A stretch of DNA of 64,000 nt from [Phormidium] sp. LEGE 05292 (GCF_015207735.1 NZ_JADEWG010000020.1:1-64000), one strand, 5' to 3'; shown: positions 44,001-52,194, counted from the stretch's first letter. Translations and numbers: made by a program. The notes: a model not told the origin generated them from the sequence alone.

Positions 44001-45539
44001 CAGATTTGATGGAGAAGTGGCATCGCGATTAATTACATCGTTGGTTGTTGGTGATGAAAAAGCGATGTTTTGTTGATTTTCTGCCAATCTTTCTGATTGT
44101 GGTGTAATATTTTCGGCATCGGTGGTGGGTTCTAAACTTGGGGAAATGCGATCGCCGTTAATTGCATCGTTGGTTGTTGGCGATGAAACAGTGATGTCTG
44201 GTTGATTTTCTGCTAACCCTTCTGATTGTGGCGTAATATTTTTGGCATCGGTGGTGTCTAAACTTGGAGAAATACGATCGCCGTTAATTACATCGTTGGT
44301 TGTTGGCGATGAAACAGTGATGTCTGGTTGATTTTCTGCTAACCCTTCTGATTGTGGCGTAATATTTTCAGCATCGGTGGTGTCTAAACTTGGGGAAATA
44401 CGATCGCCGTTAATTGCATCATTAGTTGTTGGTGATGAAGCAGCAATGTTTTGTTGATTTTCTGCCAATCCTTCTGATTGTGGTGTAGTATTTTCGGCAT
44501 GGGTGGTGGGTTCTAAACTTGGGGAAACCAGATTTGATGGAGAAGTGGCATCGCGATTAATTACATCGTTGGTTGTTGGCGATGAAAAAGCGATGTTTTG
44601 TTGATTTTCTGCCAATCTTTCTGATTGTGGTGTAATATTTTCGGCATCGGTGGTGGGTTCTAAACTTGGGGAAATGCGATCGCCGTTAATTACATCGTTA
44701 GTTGTTGGCGATGAAACAGCGATGTCTGGTTGATTTTCTGCCAATCTTTCTGATTGTAGAGTCAAATTTTCGACAGTGGATGGGGTGACATCGGTTGTTG
44801 TTTCTAAACTGAGATTGATTTCTGATGAGGATTCTATTGATGGTATTCTTGTATTTTGAATGGTTGTAGCAGGAATTTCTGTCTCTACATTAGACTGAAT
44901 AACCGGGGGATTTGATGGTAAAGTGGATAAGGGTACGTCCATAGCCGCACCATCACCCACATTTAATTCTTGCCAATCTGCTTTCACTACATCTGAATTA
45001 AATGTTTCCTTACCACTTATCTGCGGTTTGTTTAATGATTCAGCTACAGATCGAGAAATCAGAAAGTCTGACTCTTGAATTAAAGGTTTTGATAATCCTA
45101 AAGGTTTGAGACTGGCTATATTTTCTGTTTGACTTGTTTGACTGTCTAAAGAAGCTGTTAGCAAAACAGAATTTGATTGTTTATTTTCGCTATTTTCCGA
45201 TCGTCTAATAATTGGTTGTTGAAAATTTTCCTGTGATGATTCTGATAAGTTTGATTTAGTAGCAAATTCAGTAACCGGAGTTGAAAATTGATTATCAAAA
45301 AAATCATTGGTTAAATTAGAAAAAATTTCCCCTCCCCAATTTCCCATATCCCTTTGTTCACCAATATAAGCAGTTTCTTGCAATGAGAATTGGAGAAACT
45401 GACTTAGTGGCGTTAAATTCTGTGCCACTGAAGTTACAGATTGACCCAAAGGACGCAACGATTGTAACGGTTGAAAACTTCCTCCTAAAGAACTAGGTAC
45501 AAGTAAAGGATTTGGCAAACCAAGAGGCTTTAAAGACAT
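41100..45539 (-). CDS. 1479-aa repeat protein of the CIS cluster
   Basis: This protein is largely low complexity, rich in Ser, Thr, Asn, Pro and Glu. About 18 tandem copies of a 43-51-residue unit (core TPQSEGLAENQ, SSPTTNDVINGDRISPSL) occupy residues about 250-1100; the underlying DNA carries the HIP1 octamer GCGATCGC in many copies. KPLGL/S segments recur at both ends. The C-terminus holds two related helical motifs, LAQKVYTLLRQRLEIEQERLG and LTREVYYLIRQRLEIERERQG, separated by a Lys-containing linker. It lies between a tube gene and the Afp7-like gene. No helical tape-measure protein is otherwise visible, so a ruler or scaffold role is possible, as is a fibre or linker. Confidence 0.75.
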   Translation of the reverse strand: MSLKPLGLPNPLLVPSSLGGSFQPLQSLRPLGQSVTSVAQNLTPLSQFLQFSLQETAYIGEQRDMGNWGGEIFSNLTNDFFDNQFSTPVTEFATKSNLSESSQENFQQPIIRRSENSENKQSNSVLLTASLDSQTSQTENIASLKPLGLSKPLIQESDFLISRSVAESLNKPQISGKETFNSDVVKADWQELNVGDGAAMDVPLSTLPSNPPVIQSNVETEIPATTIQNTRIPSIESSSEINLSLETTTDVTPSTVENLTLQSERLAENQPDIAVSSPTTNDVINGDRISPSLEPTTDAENITPQSERLAENQQNIAFSSPTTNDVINRDATSPSNLVSPSLEPTTHAENTTPQSEGLAENQQNIAASSPTTNDAINGDRISPSLDTTDAENITPQSEGLAENQPDITVSSPTTNDVINGDRISPSLDTTDAKNITPQSEGLAENQPDITVSSPTTNDAINGDRISPSLEPTTDAENITPQSERLAENQQNIAFSSPTTNDVINRDATSPSNLVSPSLEPTTDAENITPQSEGFEENQPDIAVSSQTNNDVINGDRISPSLDTTDAKNITPQSERLAENQQNIAFSSPTTNDVINRDATSPSNLVSPSLEPTTHAENTTPQSEGLAENQPDITASSPTTNDAINGDRISPSLDTTDVEYLTLQSEGLAENQQNIAFSSPTINDTINGDRISPSLDTTTDITPSIAENITPQSEGLVENQPDITVSSPTTNDTINGDATSPSNLIFPNLDTSTETPQSEGFGESQPDIAVSSPTSNDAINGDRISPSLETTDAENLTLQSEGLAENQQNIAFSSPTTNDVINRDATSPSNLVSPSLEPTTHAENTTPQSERLAENQQNIAFSSPTNNDVINGDRISPSLDTTIDANNITPQSEQLAENQQNIAVSSPTINDTINGDRISPSLDTIIDAENITPQSEGLAENQQNIAVSSPTINDTINSDVTSSSHLISPKLDITTNSKNQTLQSEELAQNQSNITALLPTTNNVINSDGTSPHHRISPSLEITTDVENNNAINSDAISRPHLISPSLEITTDAENVTPQSETERDNQSNIAASSPTTNDAINTDAISPSLNTTNVTPSTKETSALNKTDFFAPSQTTTLSNPSEPILASSQENIIQPYLEGQSLKSLPPLGLSKPLIQQSDFLTSGLITDFINTSATSQETPTSSSNSPVKISKFSEENIPNISRPTETKSPEINSQTANNIPNSWSSISELLGENPTETTENSLPLNPLGFSKLLSNQNNFILPKLALTPEVDETVNNNQQTSQTMNYNPAKDVPDSWSNISELLGQNSPRIPDINEQFTLESPQSYYTLSSPSIANSDSSATFELSTLGNSQETQQQLTVNIYSKASSISDEQLEMLAQKVYTLLRQRLEIEQERLGKSCVGYPIWLGNITSSSGTSAKVKLAEKSTPRSRTADETGEVSAVDNKLQILTREVYYLIRQRLEIERERQGRYYAGRLNR
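42250..44790 (-). repeat. Tandem repeats of about 129-153 bp within the 1479-aa gene
   Basis: Around 18 diverged copies of a 129-bp unit, some extended to about 153 bp by a TSPSNLVSPSLEPTT-type insertion. Neighbouring copies are nearly identical at DNA level, so recent expansion or gene conversion is likely and copy number may vary between strains. Confidence 0.9.
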
Positions 45540-45571
45540 GAATTATTTCCTCCAATAGCTTTACCTGATAG

Positions 45572-46084
45572 TTAGAGGAAAAATCCTGAAGCATGGCGAC
45601 CTGAGTTAAGTGTAGTAGCACCACCACCTTGGGATTTAGCGATTTTTAATCCTTCATAAGCTAGAGTTAATTCTTCAATAGCAACTGTGTTGGAATTTGC
45701 TTGTAATGCTGGCGCTTTCCAACCAACGGGAACAGCACCAAGTAGAGTCCAGCATTGCATGGTTTCCCCTGCTTGATTAAACAGTAAAATATTCACATTT
45801 CGCCGTTCTTTTTTAGGCCCACTCAAGATGTTTGTTACCCAATCCCAAAATACGAAATCGTCAGTTAGACCACGTTTTAGGGTGACATCTGTATACTCAG
45901 CTTGACCTAATATTATTCTTTGTTGGTCGTTAACTCCGCCTTCAAAATAAGCTTCGCGTTTAATTTTCACCCCCAAACCTGAACACTCACTGAAAGATGC
46001 GGTAATACTACTTTCCATTTCTACGTAAAAGCGATTTGCTGTTACGTAATTGAGTTCGTGAGTGATGACACCATTTTTCGACAT
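45572..46084 (-). CDS. CIS inner tube protein paralogue 3 (gp19-like)
   Basis: This 170-aa protein is of the T4-like tail tube family: NRFYVEMESSITASFSECSG, VTLKRGLTDDFVFWDWVTNI and NSNTVAIEELTLAYEGLKIA. I chose ATG 46084 because it overlaps the stop of the 52-aa ORF (TAATG) and has AGGGG upstream. A start at 46108 is possible. Tube proteins stack as hexamers to form the channel. This copy lies apart from the sheath-tube pair and before the repeat protein, so it may form a specialised ring near the baseplate (Afp5-like). Confidence 0.9.
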   Translation of the reverse strand: MSKNGVITHELNYVTANRFYVEMESSITASFSECSGLGVKIKREAYFEGGVNDQQRIILGQAEYTDVTLKRGLTDDFVFWDWVTNILSGPKKERRNVNILLFNQAGETMQCWTLLGAVPVGWKAPALQANSNTVAIEELTLAYEGLKIAKSQGGGATTLNSGRHASGFFL

Positions 46085-46242
46085 TAAAGTAACCCCTTGT
46101 AGTTGCAAGAGCGATCGCGTTGATTGCGTAAATCTTCTAACATTAATTCATAAACTCGGTTGCTCAATCTCCTCAATAATATCGGATCGAGCGTAATTTT
46201 CTCGACTAACTGGGAAATTTCTGGCTTTTCATTTTTATTCAT
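46084..46242 (-). CDS. 52-aa CIS small protein with VYxL motif
   Basis: This small ORF is coupled on both sides: its ATG overlaps the stop of the pseudokinase gene (ATGA) and its stop overlaps the tube ATG (TAATG). The sequence starts MNKNEKPEISQLVEKI and continues LLRRLSNRVYELMLEDLRNQR. The second half matches the motif LxxLxxxVYxL(x)nExxR found twice at the C-terminus of the 1479-aa protein. The double overlap and the shared motif argue strongly for a real gene. Its function is unknown; similar short proteins are common beside tube genes in CIS loci. Confidence 0.8.
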   Translation of the reverse strand: MNKNEKPEISQLVEKITLDPILLRRLSNRVYELMLEDLRNQRDRSCNYKGLL

Positions 46243-48701
46243 CTTTTATCTATTAAATAACTTTCCAATGGCACTAATCCAGCTTCCAGTAACAAACGTT
46301 GACCTTCTTCGGTTTTTAGTAACTCAGCAAATTTTTTCCCAGCTTGGGAACGATTTTTGTTTTTGGGGTAGACTACTACTAACTTATACATTAAAGGATA
46401 ACTTCCTGACTCGAAAGCTTTAACGTTAGGCCAATAGCTTCCTTTATCATTACACAAATCTGTTGTTGGTTCTATAGGTTTGACATCATTTTGCATCTGT
46501 CGGACTAAAGGCTGAATTTCTTGGTTTTTTTCTCCCACTGCTAAAGGATAAACTGAACATTGACCAAAAATTCTGCTAAGAAGACCAAAACCAATTCCCA
46601 CTGTCTTTTTATTTTCAAAATCATTTAAAATCTGCTCCAAAGTATAAGTTTCATCATTTTTTCGGTCATTAATCTTTTTGGTTAAGTCCGAAATTGCTTG
46701 ACTCCATTTTCTATAGCCTATAGCATAGCGTTTTTTGTCGATTTCTACTCTTTTTTCCGCTAGTAGACGTTGTTTATTTTCTAATTCTTCTTTTTTGTTT
46801 TTTTGTTTTAGTTGCTCCAATTCTTGCGGTGGTTTATCTTTGAATACTAACTTCTCAAAAAGTTGTATTGCCAGAGGATTATCAGGAGGTAAATAAAGTT
46901 TAATATTATTAAATCCTTCGGGTAAAGACCAGTTAGAAATTTCCCCTTTTGTGTATAATTCGCGTAATTGATCTAAGGTAATTCGACCATCTAAAGCATT
47001 AGGAATATTTTCTTTTCTTTTGTTGTTACTAAAAGCTACAAATACTACTAATCCGTCATAAGCAACTACCTGCTGTTGCAAGTCACTAGGTAAATTGTCA
47101 ACATAAGTAGTCAGTGCAAAGTCTGCTTTCCCCGATCGCACTTCCTCTATTAAATCCCCAGATGAATTATTAAGTGTATAATTTTGTAATCTCGCTTCAC
47201 GATTTTTGATTTCTTCGACCAAAGTTTTTGTATAAGAACTTAAGCTGGAATTGTTCAGGATATAATCCCATGTTCCGTCAGCTTCTGTAACGTATTTAGT
47301 CTCTCCACTCGGAACTTTATCCACTTTGGCAAAACAGCAGGGATGAGAAGGAGAACCAATAATTGGTAAGGGAATTTCATCTGCATTACGCAAAGTTAGC
47401 CAAATAATTCTTCCTAAAACCCCTGCCAATATTGCTAATACCAGAGCCATCAATAGGGTTTTTACAACTCGCCAATTTTCGTGTTCTTCTTTGTCAGAAT
47501 TTTCTATTAATACAACAGAAGTTTGTTCTTCAATTTGTTCCTTTAATGGTAATTCTAAAAGTGCTTGACGAGCGTCATAAGCACTGGCAAATCGCTTATC
47601 TATCCCTAAAAGGCGATGAATAAATTTTTTAAGTGGTGCATCTTTAATCGGAAGCCAATGTTGCTCAATTGTAGGATCGAGAGGTTGTCCAAAAATTCGA
47701 TCGACAGTTCCCCCTGACAGCAGATAAAAACAGACATATCCTAAATCTTGTAAATCTTTCTCCGGTGAATGAGTAGGGATTTTAGTATTAGGTGGTTTAA
47801 ATAGGTCTTCCCACAAAGCTAAATCCGATACATAAATGAAAAATTGTGGTTCATCGATCGTATTTTGATTATTGGTTACAATCAGCAAACTGTCCAAACT
47901 CAAATTACCATGAGGTAAACCTTGCTGTATTTCATCCGCAGAAAACCGCAATCTTTGGCTATGAAGAAACCAGAGAGTTTGCAGGATTTGATAGAGAACT
48001 TGCCGCACTTGTTTGCCAGACATGGGGCCATTATTAGCCAAATACTCTCTGAGTATTGTGCTATTATTAATAGTTCGATCGAGAATTAAATAGCAACTTC
48101 TTTCATTAGTTGAAGCTACCGCATCCCAAGGACTAATCAAGCGAAAATCCTGTCCGCCTCCATTTTTTAAGTTTATCCTAGCAAGCCGATCGAACTTTTC
48201 CTTACGTTCCTTAGCTTCTTTTTTATTAAATTCGCGATCGGATAATAAATATTCTTTTATAATAACTGGTTTATTATTAACAACTTGCACTCCATTATAT
48301 AAACGTACTCTTTCGCTGTCTTTAACTAAATCATCAATTCGATATCTTCCTCTCCGACCACCACGAATCTCTTGATTCTTTGGCAAAATTGGGACAATAT
48401 CTCCACGATAAGGCTGTCTTTTAGCCAATCTTTCTGCAATAGCTATTTTCATAGCATTTGCTGTCTCTTTTGGTTCGATAACTGTTACTGAACTCTCTAC
48501 CTGTCTGGCATTAATTGTTGGTACTGAAATATCTTTGTCTTTATCTTGACCTCTTTTATTCTGACCTATTTCTATGTTTTCATAAATATTTTGGAAACGG
48601 CGCATAGCCATTCGAGAGGCATTTTCCACAGGGTAACGAATGAATGTTGTCACCTCCCGGACGCGGATTCCAACAGAATTAATTAAATCGGTGAGCTTCA
48701 C
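46239..48701 (-). CDS. Pseudokinase - TM - phosphate-binding-protein-like receptor
   Basis: In this 820-aa protein residues about 120-390 form a Ser/Thr kinase fold: Lys in NKPVIIKEYL, HGNLSLDSLL (about 265) instead of HRDLKPxN, and SDLALW instead of DFG. The catalytic Asp is replaced by Asn and the metal-binding Asn by Ser, so it is probably a pseudokinase. A TM helix (LLMALVLAILAGVLGRIIWL) lies at about 420-440. Residues 460-820 resemble a PstS-type solute-binding domain (DFALTTYVDNLPSDLQQQVV, TLDQLRELYTKGEISNWSLP, GSYPLMYKLVVVYP). It looks like a transmembrane sensor that couples an extracytoplasmic ligand to the CIS. It lies inside the structural operon. Confidence 0.8.
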   Translation of the reverse strand: MKLTDLINSVGIRVREVTTFIRYPVENASRMAMRRFQNIYENIEIGQNKRGQDKDKDISVPTINARQVESSVTVIEPKETANAMKIAIAERLAKRQPYRGDIVPILPKNQEIRGGRRGRYRIDDLVKDSERVRLYNGVQVVNNKPVIIKEYLLSDREFNKKEAKERKEKFDRLARINLKNGGGQDFRLISPWDAVASTNERSCYLILDRTINNSTILREYLANNGPMSGKQVRQVLYQILQTLWFLHSQRLRFSADEIQQGLPHGNLSLDSLLIVTNNQNTIDEPQFFIYVSDLALWEDLFKPPNTKIPTHSPEKDLQDLGYVCFYLLSGGTVDRIFGQPLDPTIEQHWLPIKDAPLKKFIHRLLGIDKRFASAYDARQALLELPLKEQIEEQTSVVLIENSDKEEHENWRVVKTLLMALVLAILAGVLGRIIWLTLRNADEIPLPIIGSPSHPCCFAKVDKVPSGETKYVTEADGTWDYILNNSSLSSYTKTLVEEIKNREARLQNYTLNNSSGDLIEEVRSGKADFALTTYVDNLPSDLQQQVVAYDGLVVFVAFSNNKRKENIPNALDGRITLDQLRELYTKGEISNWSLPEGFNNIKLYLPPDNPLAIQLFEKLVFKDKPPQELEQLKQKNKKEELENKQRLLAEKRVEIDKKRYAIGYRKWSQAISDLTKKINDRKNDETYTLEQILNDFENKKTVGIGFGLLSRIFGQCSVYPLAVGEKNQEIQPLVRQMQNDVKPIEPTTDLCNDKGSYWPNVKAFESGSYPLMYKLVVVYPKNKNRSQAGKKFAELLKTEEGQRLLLEAGLVPLESYLIDKR

Positions 48702-48740
48702 CCTTATTCCTCCCCAATTGGTAATTTTTTACTCCTTAAT

Positions 48741-49070
48741 TTATGAGGGTTTTGTAGATTTATCTGACTCTACATTTGCCTCTTCTAATTCATTTATTTG
48801 ACGATAAAATTGATGCAAATAGTTGAGATCGCAGGCAAAAAGATCCTCAATTGTTGCCGGAGTAACTTCCTCTAATGCCCCTAATTTAGTAATTACGCGA
48901 GAGAGGATTATTACCGTAGAATAAGCAGGATTTGATTTAACACGGGGGTCGCGCAAAGGAACAATTTCATCTATTGCTCTGGCTAACCGCATCACACCTT
49001 TACGATGCAAATTCCCTTCCGAGTCAAGATACCCTTTGGGTAAAGTAAACTCAAATTCTGTTTGAAACAT
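48741..49070 (-). CDS. Phage tail assembly chaperone-like protein
   Basis: This 109-aa protein has TEFEFTLPKGYLDSEGNLHR and a helical C-terminal part (VITKLGALEEVTPATIEDLF, ACDLNYLHQFYRQIN) that matches the Mu gp41-type tail assembly protein family found between tube and downstream genes in contractile systems. It probably assists assembly around the tube or baseplate. It lies 6 nt after tube paralogue 2. Confidence 0.75.
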   Translation of the reverse strand: MFQTEFEFTLPKGYLDSEGNLHRKGVMRLARAIDEIVPLRDPRVKSNPAYSTVIILSRVITKLGALEEVTPATIEDLFACDLNYLHQFYRQINELEEANVESDKSTKPS

Positions 49071-49076
49071 TTAAAC

Positions 49077-49568
49077 TTACTTTTCCCGTATAAACTCTTC
49101 AACAGCCACTTCCATTTCTTCTATTTGCAACTCCCCACCACTGGAATTCAAATCAGAAGCGATATAACTGGTAGGCCAAGCTCCTTGAAATTGAAATATT
49201 GCTTGTGGATTCCCAGCTTGATCGTAAATAGTTAAAGAACCATCTCGACGTTGTTTAGCCCAATTTCCTTCTTGAACAGCATTGAACCATTGCCACAAGG
49301 TTGAGGATTTAGTCATACCTCGACGCAGAGTTATATTGTTAGTTTTAACATTTCCTGGAACTTTAGTGCGAACAACCTGACCTGATTTAGCTTCTCCCCA
49401 TCTCCGGGGAGTTACTTCACAAACTTCGATCGCTTCTTGAGTGCGCTTAAAGCCTTTACATTCAAGAAAATAGGCATCTACTGGTTCAGTGCTACCATCC
49501 AGTTTTAGTTCTATATAAAAACGACAATTTGTGAGAATTTCGGGAAAGTCATTAATTAAATTTGCCAT
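49077..49568 (-). CDS. CIS inner tube protein paralogue 2 (gp19-like)
   Basis: This 163-aa protein of the tube family carries NCRFYIELKLDGSTEPVDAYF, GFKRTQEAIEVCEVTPRRWG, ITLRRGMTKSSTLWQWFNAV and a final IEEMEVAVEEFIREK. In Afp-like systems different tube paralogues form the main tube and the initial ring at the baseplate. It is separated from the first tube gene by 160 nt holding a large imperfect hairpin, so its expression level may differ. Confidence 0.9.
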   Translation of the reverse strand: MANLINDFPEILTNCRFYIELKLDGSTEPVDAYFLECKGFKRTQEAIEVCEVTPRRWGEAKSGQVVRTKVPGNVKTNNITLRRGMTKSSTLWQWFNAVQEGNWAKQRRDGSLTIYDQAGNPQAIFQFQGAWPTSYIASDLNSSGGELQIEEMEVAVEEFIREK

Positions 49569-49620
49569 TTTATCTTTTTAGTAATTTGTAATTAAAAAGG
49601 GGAATCTTGATGGGGATTTA

Positions 49621-49686
49621 CAGGATTTATAAATTTACTAGATTTCTTGAATTAATCCTGACCATCAAGTAAATCCATAAATCCTG
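49621..49686. repeat. Imperfect 19-bp inverted repeat between tube genes
   Basis: CAGGATTTATAAATTTACT (49621-49639) and AGTAAATCCATAAATCCTG (49668-49686) pair at 17 of 19 positions around a 28-nt loop. It lies directly downstream of the first tube gene in the transcribed direction. Such hairpins can stabilise or partly terminate the message of the abundant sheath and tube proteins. Confidence 0.65.
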
Positions 49687-49728
49687 ACCTTAGAATTGCC
49701 TATTCCCCAAACCCTATTCCTCAAATAG

Positions 49729-50190
49729 CTACTGCACTCGTTTAATCCCTTCATGGACTAGAGTTAGAGTTTCGTTAGCCACGTCATTTGCTCCGGCTTC
49801 CAGCTTTGGCCCTTCATACTTTGTGGGGTAAGCATTTTGCAATTCCCAACGGGCTTTCATGTCTCCGCCTTGATCGTAAACTGTCACCGAAGCGGCTTTA
49901 CGATTTGCTGACCAATCTGACTTACCGCCGTCATTTTTGTTGCAATCTTCATACCACTTATAAAGGTCTTTATTTGTGGTAGCTACAACTTTGACAGTAA
50001 CAGGTGTAAATTTGACTCTGGTAGGCGCAGCTTGACGTAAATTCATGGCGTTTTTACCTGAACCTAAAACTTTGTCGCCGCCTGCGGCTGGGTTTTCTGC
50101 ACTTAAGCCGGAAACTTCGAGAATTTGCTTATCTGTTAAACCGTCAGCTTCAAAGTAAAATCTACAACTGACTAGTAATTCATCTGCCAT
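49729..50190 (-). CDS. CIS main inner tube protein paralogue 1 (gp19-like)
   Basis: This 153-aa protein of the tube family carries VSCRFYFEADGLTDKQILEV, FTPVTVKVVATTNKDLYKWY and a final VANETLTLVHEGIKRVQ. It follows the sheath gene by 42 nt, the usual sheath-tube pairing, so it is the best candidate for the main tube. Its gene is first after the sheath and upstream of a hairpin, consistent with high expression. Confidence 0.92.
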   Translation of the reverse strand: MADELLVSCRFYFEADGLTDKQILEVSGLSAENPAAGGDKVLGSGKNAMNLRQAAPTRVKFTPVTVKVVATTNKDLYKWYEDCNKNDGGKSDWSANRKAASVTVYDQGGDMKARWELQNAYPTKYEGPKLEAGANDVANETLTLVHEGIKRVQ

Positions 50191-50232
50191 TATTCAACCT
50201 CTTTGCTATAAATTACTGTTTGGAAAAAAGTT

Positions 50233-51888
50233 TTATTGTTCGTCTTGTCCACTCCACTGACTGATGCGGAAGATCACAAATTCAGCTGGTCGAACTGGAC
50301 AAACTCCTACTTCGATATACAATCGACCTAGAATCATTGTGTCAGGAGTGTTGAGAGTTTCATCGCATTTAACATAAAATGCCTGTTCAGGCGATGCTCC
50401 AAATAAAGCTCCTTCTCGCCAAAGTCGTTCTAAAAAGTTGCTGACAGTACGACGCACTCTTGCCCATAAGTCTTGATCGTTTGGCTCAAATACAACCCAT
50501 TGAGTACCGAGTTCGATCGACTTTTCAATATAACTCATCAAACGGCGCACACTGATATAACGCCATTCCGTTTTTTCTGGTTCTACTAAAGTTCTAGCTC
50601 CCCAAATTTTAATCCCTCGGTTGGGGAAGGTACGAATACAATTAATACCTTTGGGGTTTAATATTTCTTGTTCCCGGAAGTTGCAATCGTAGGATAATCC
50701 AATTACGCCGCGCGGAGTTTCGTTTGCTGGTGCTTTGTAGACACCCCGCGTTTCATCTGTGCGCGACCAAACGCCCATCATGTGTCCGCAAGGAGGTACT
50801 AAAATTGGCTTGCCAGCATTGCGGGGATTGGGTACTTTAATCCAAGGATAGTAGAGTGCGGCGAACATAGAACGACGGTTGAAGTCGTTATCCAGCCAAT
50901 TAACTACTTGTTGGGGCTTAAGGCGATCGGGCGGCGTATCCAAAACTACCATGCGATTTGGAGGATTGGGAGCAGAATTTTCGCACAAACTCACCATTAA
51001 CTCCATTAAACCGTGAACTTGATCCTCGTTGAGCAAGCCTGCTTGATAAGCTCGCATTAAGTCGGGACAAGCCACCATTGTTACTTCGTCAATCTCGAAG
51101 AGTCCTTGGATACCGCTGCGATCGTCCCGCACTCCCTGCACATATCTAGCTAAGTTTTCTTGGGTAGGCAAAATCGGGGGAGGACTGACTTCAAATAAAC
51201 CATCTGCTGGTCTTCGGGCTAAGGGCAAACCCTTTTGTGTCAGATCTGTTACCAATATATACTGAGATTCTTCCAGCTTGGTAGCTACATAGTCTCCGAC
51301 ATCTGCCTGAACTTCCCGATCCATTGTCAGGTTTTCGTACCTTTCCAATTCTTCTCCATCTCGTTTGATAACTACTGAGAAGAATTCTGCTGGTACTGGT
51401 GCGGGAACATTTGGGTCTTCTGGGTCAGATTTGGGTTCAGAAGGCTGAATTTCTACAGTAACCGCCCCATTTTCTGCTTCTTCCGGTTTGAGGATAAATT
51501 GCAAAGATTCCCGCTTGCCATTAGTTTTGATGGTCAAAGCAGTTGATTCAGTATCGGGTTGAATAGTTTCCTCAGATGTTTTAGGCAGTGAAGTGCCAAT
51601 ACTAACTACCCAACACCTAGCCCCTCCATTTAAAAACCAGCCATTGACAGCAAAGGGTAAGTAAGCATGAAAATCTGTAAATCCATCAGAATTTTCCCTG
51701 GCAAAGTATTCCATGTACTGGTTCCAACTGGTTACCAACATCGGCTTGCCCAGTTCGGCTCCGTTACGTATTGCTTCAGTAAAGCCGATAAAGCCAGCAA
51801 TGTTAGTCTGTACACCTTCGATCGGACGACTACCCCTGTCAATTTCTTCGACATACACGCCAGGGGCAAAGTAATCTAGTCTCGCCAT
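50233..51888 (-). CDS. CIS contractile sheath protein (Afp2-4-like)
   Basis: This 551-aa protein is of the phage tail sheath family. The N-terminal linker LDYFAPGVYVEEIDRGSRPI with TNIAGFIGFT and the C-terminal core (GIKIWGARTLVEPEKTEWRY, RRLMSYIEKSIELGTQWVVF, IEVGVCPVRPAEFVIFRISQ) are diagnostic. A variable surface domain lies at about residues 115-230. It is the only sheath gene in the window. It starts the leftward structural operon and is divergent from the cap and ATPase genes. Confidence 0.95.
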   Translation of the reverse strand: MARLDYFAPGVYVEEIDRGSRPIEGVQTNIAGFIGFTEAIRNGAELGKPMLVTSWNQYMEYFARENSDGFTDFHAYLPFAVNGWFLNGGARCWVVSIGTSLPKTSEETIQPDTESTALTIKTNGKRESLQFILKPEEAENGAVTVEIQPSEPKSDPEDPNVPAPVPAEFFSVVIKRDGEELERYENLTMDREVQADVGDYVATKLEESQYILVTDLTQKGLPLARRPADGLFEVSPPPILPTQENLARYVQGVRDDRSGIQGLFEIDEVTMVACPDLMRAYQAGLLNEDQVHGLMELMVSLCENSAPNPPNRMVVLDTPPDRLKPQQVVNWLDNDFNRRSMFAALYYPWIKVPNPRNAGKPILVPPCGHMMGVWSRTDETRGVYKAPANETPRGVIGLSYDCNFREQEILNPKGINCIRTFPNRGIKIWGARTLVEPEKTEWRYISVRRLMSYIEKSIELGTQWVVFEPNDQDLWARVRRTVSNFLERLWREGALFGASPEQAFYVKCDETLNTPDTMILGRLYIEVGVCPVRPAEFVIFRISQWSGQDEQ

Positions 51889-52194
51889 AGATAATTTTCC
51901 TTAAATTGGGAATTAGGCTGGGTACGGAGAAATTCGGAAATCTAAGTTTAAAACCTTAATCTAACCCAAAAACAATTCAGTGTCATTATATATTTAAGTT
52001 AAAATCCCCTGGAAAATAGCTAATGTCAAATGTAAAATTTTGTGTATAAATAGGGCATTATTGTACTTAAGTACAATTTAAAAATTGATATATCAATACG
52101 CCAATTTTTCTTTTTATCAAAACTAAAGTGATTTTTGTAATAAAAATTTTTATTTGGCGATTGATAGTGAAAAGTAAAAGTAAAAATAAAATAT
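51889..52194. promoter_or_regulatory. Divergent CIS control region with two palindromes
   Basis: This 306-nt AT-rich region lies between the sheath (leftward) and cap (rightward) genes. It contains a perfect 18-nt palindrome ATTGTACTTAAGTACAAT (52060-52077) and a perfect 14-nt palindrome ATTGATATATCAAT (52084-52097), 6 nt apart. On the minus strand TATAAT (51990-51985) and an upstream TTGACA (52029-52024) are present but not at standard spacing. On the + strand TATAAA (52045-52050) may be a -10. The palindromes are likely operators for coordinated control. Confidence 0.55.
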
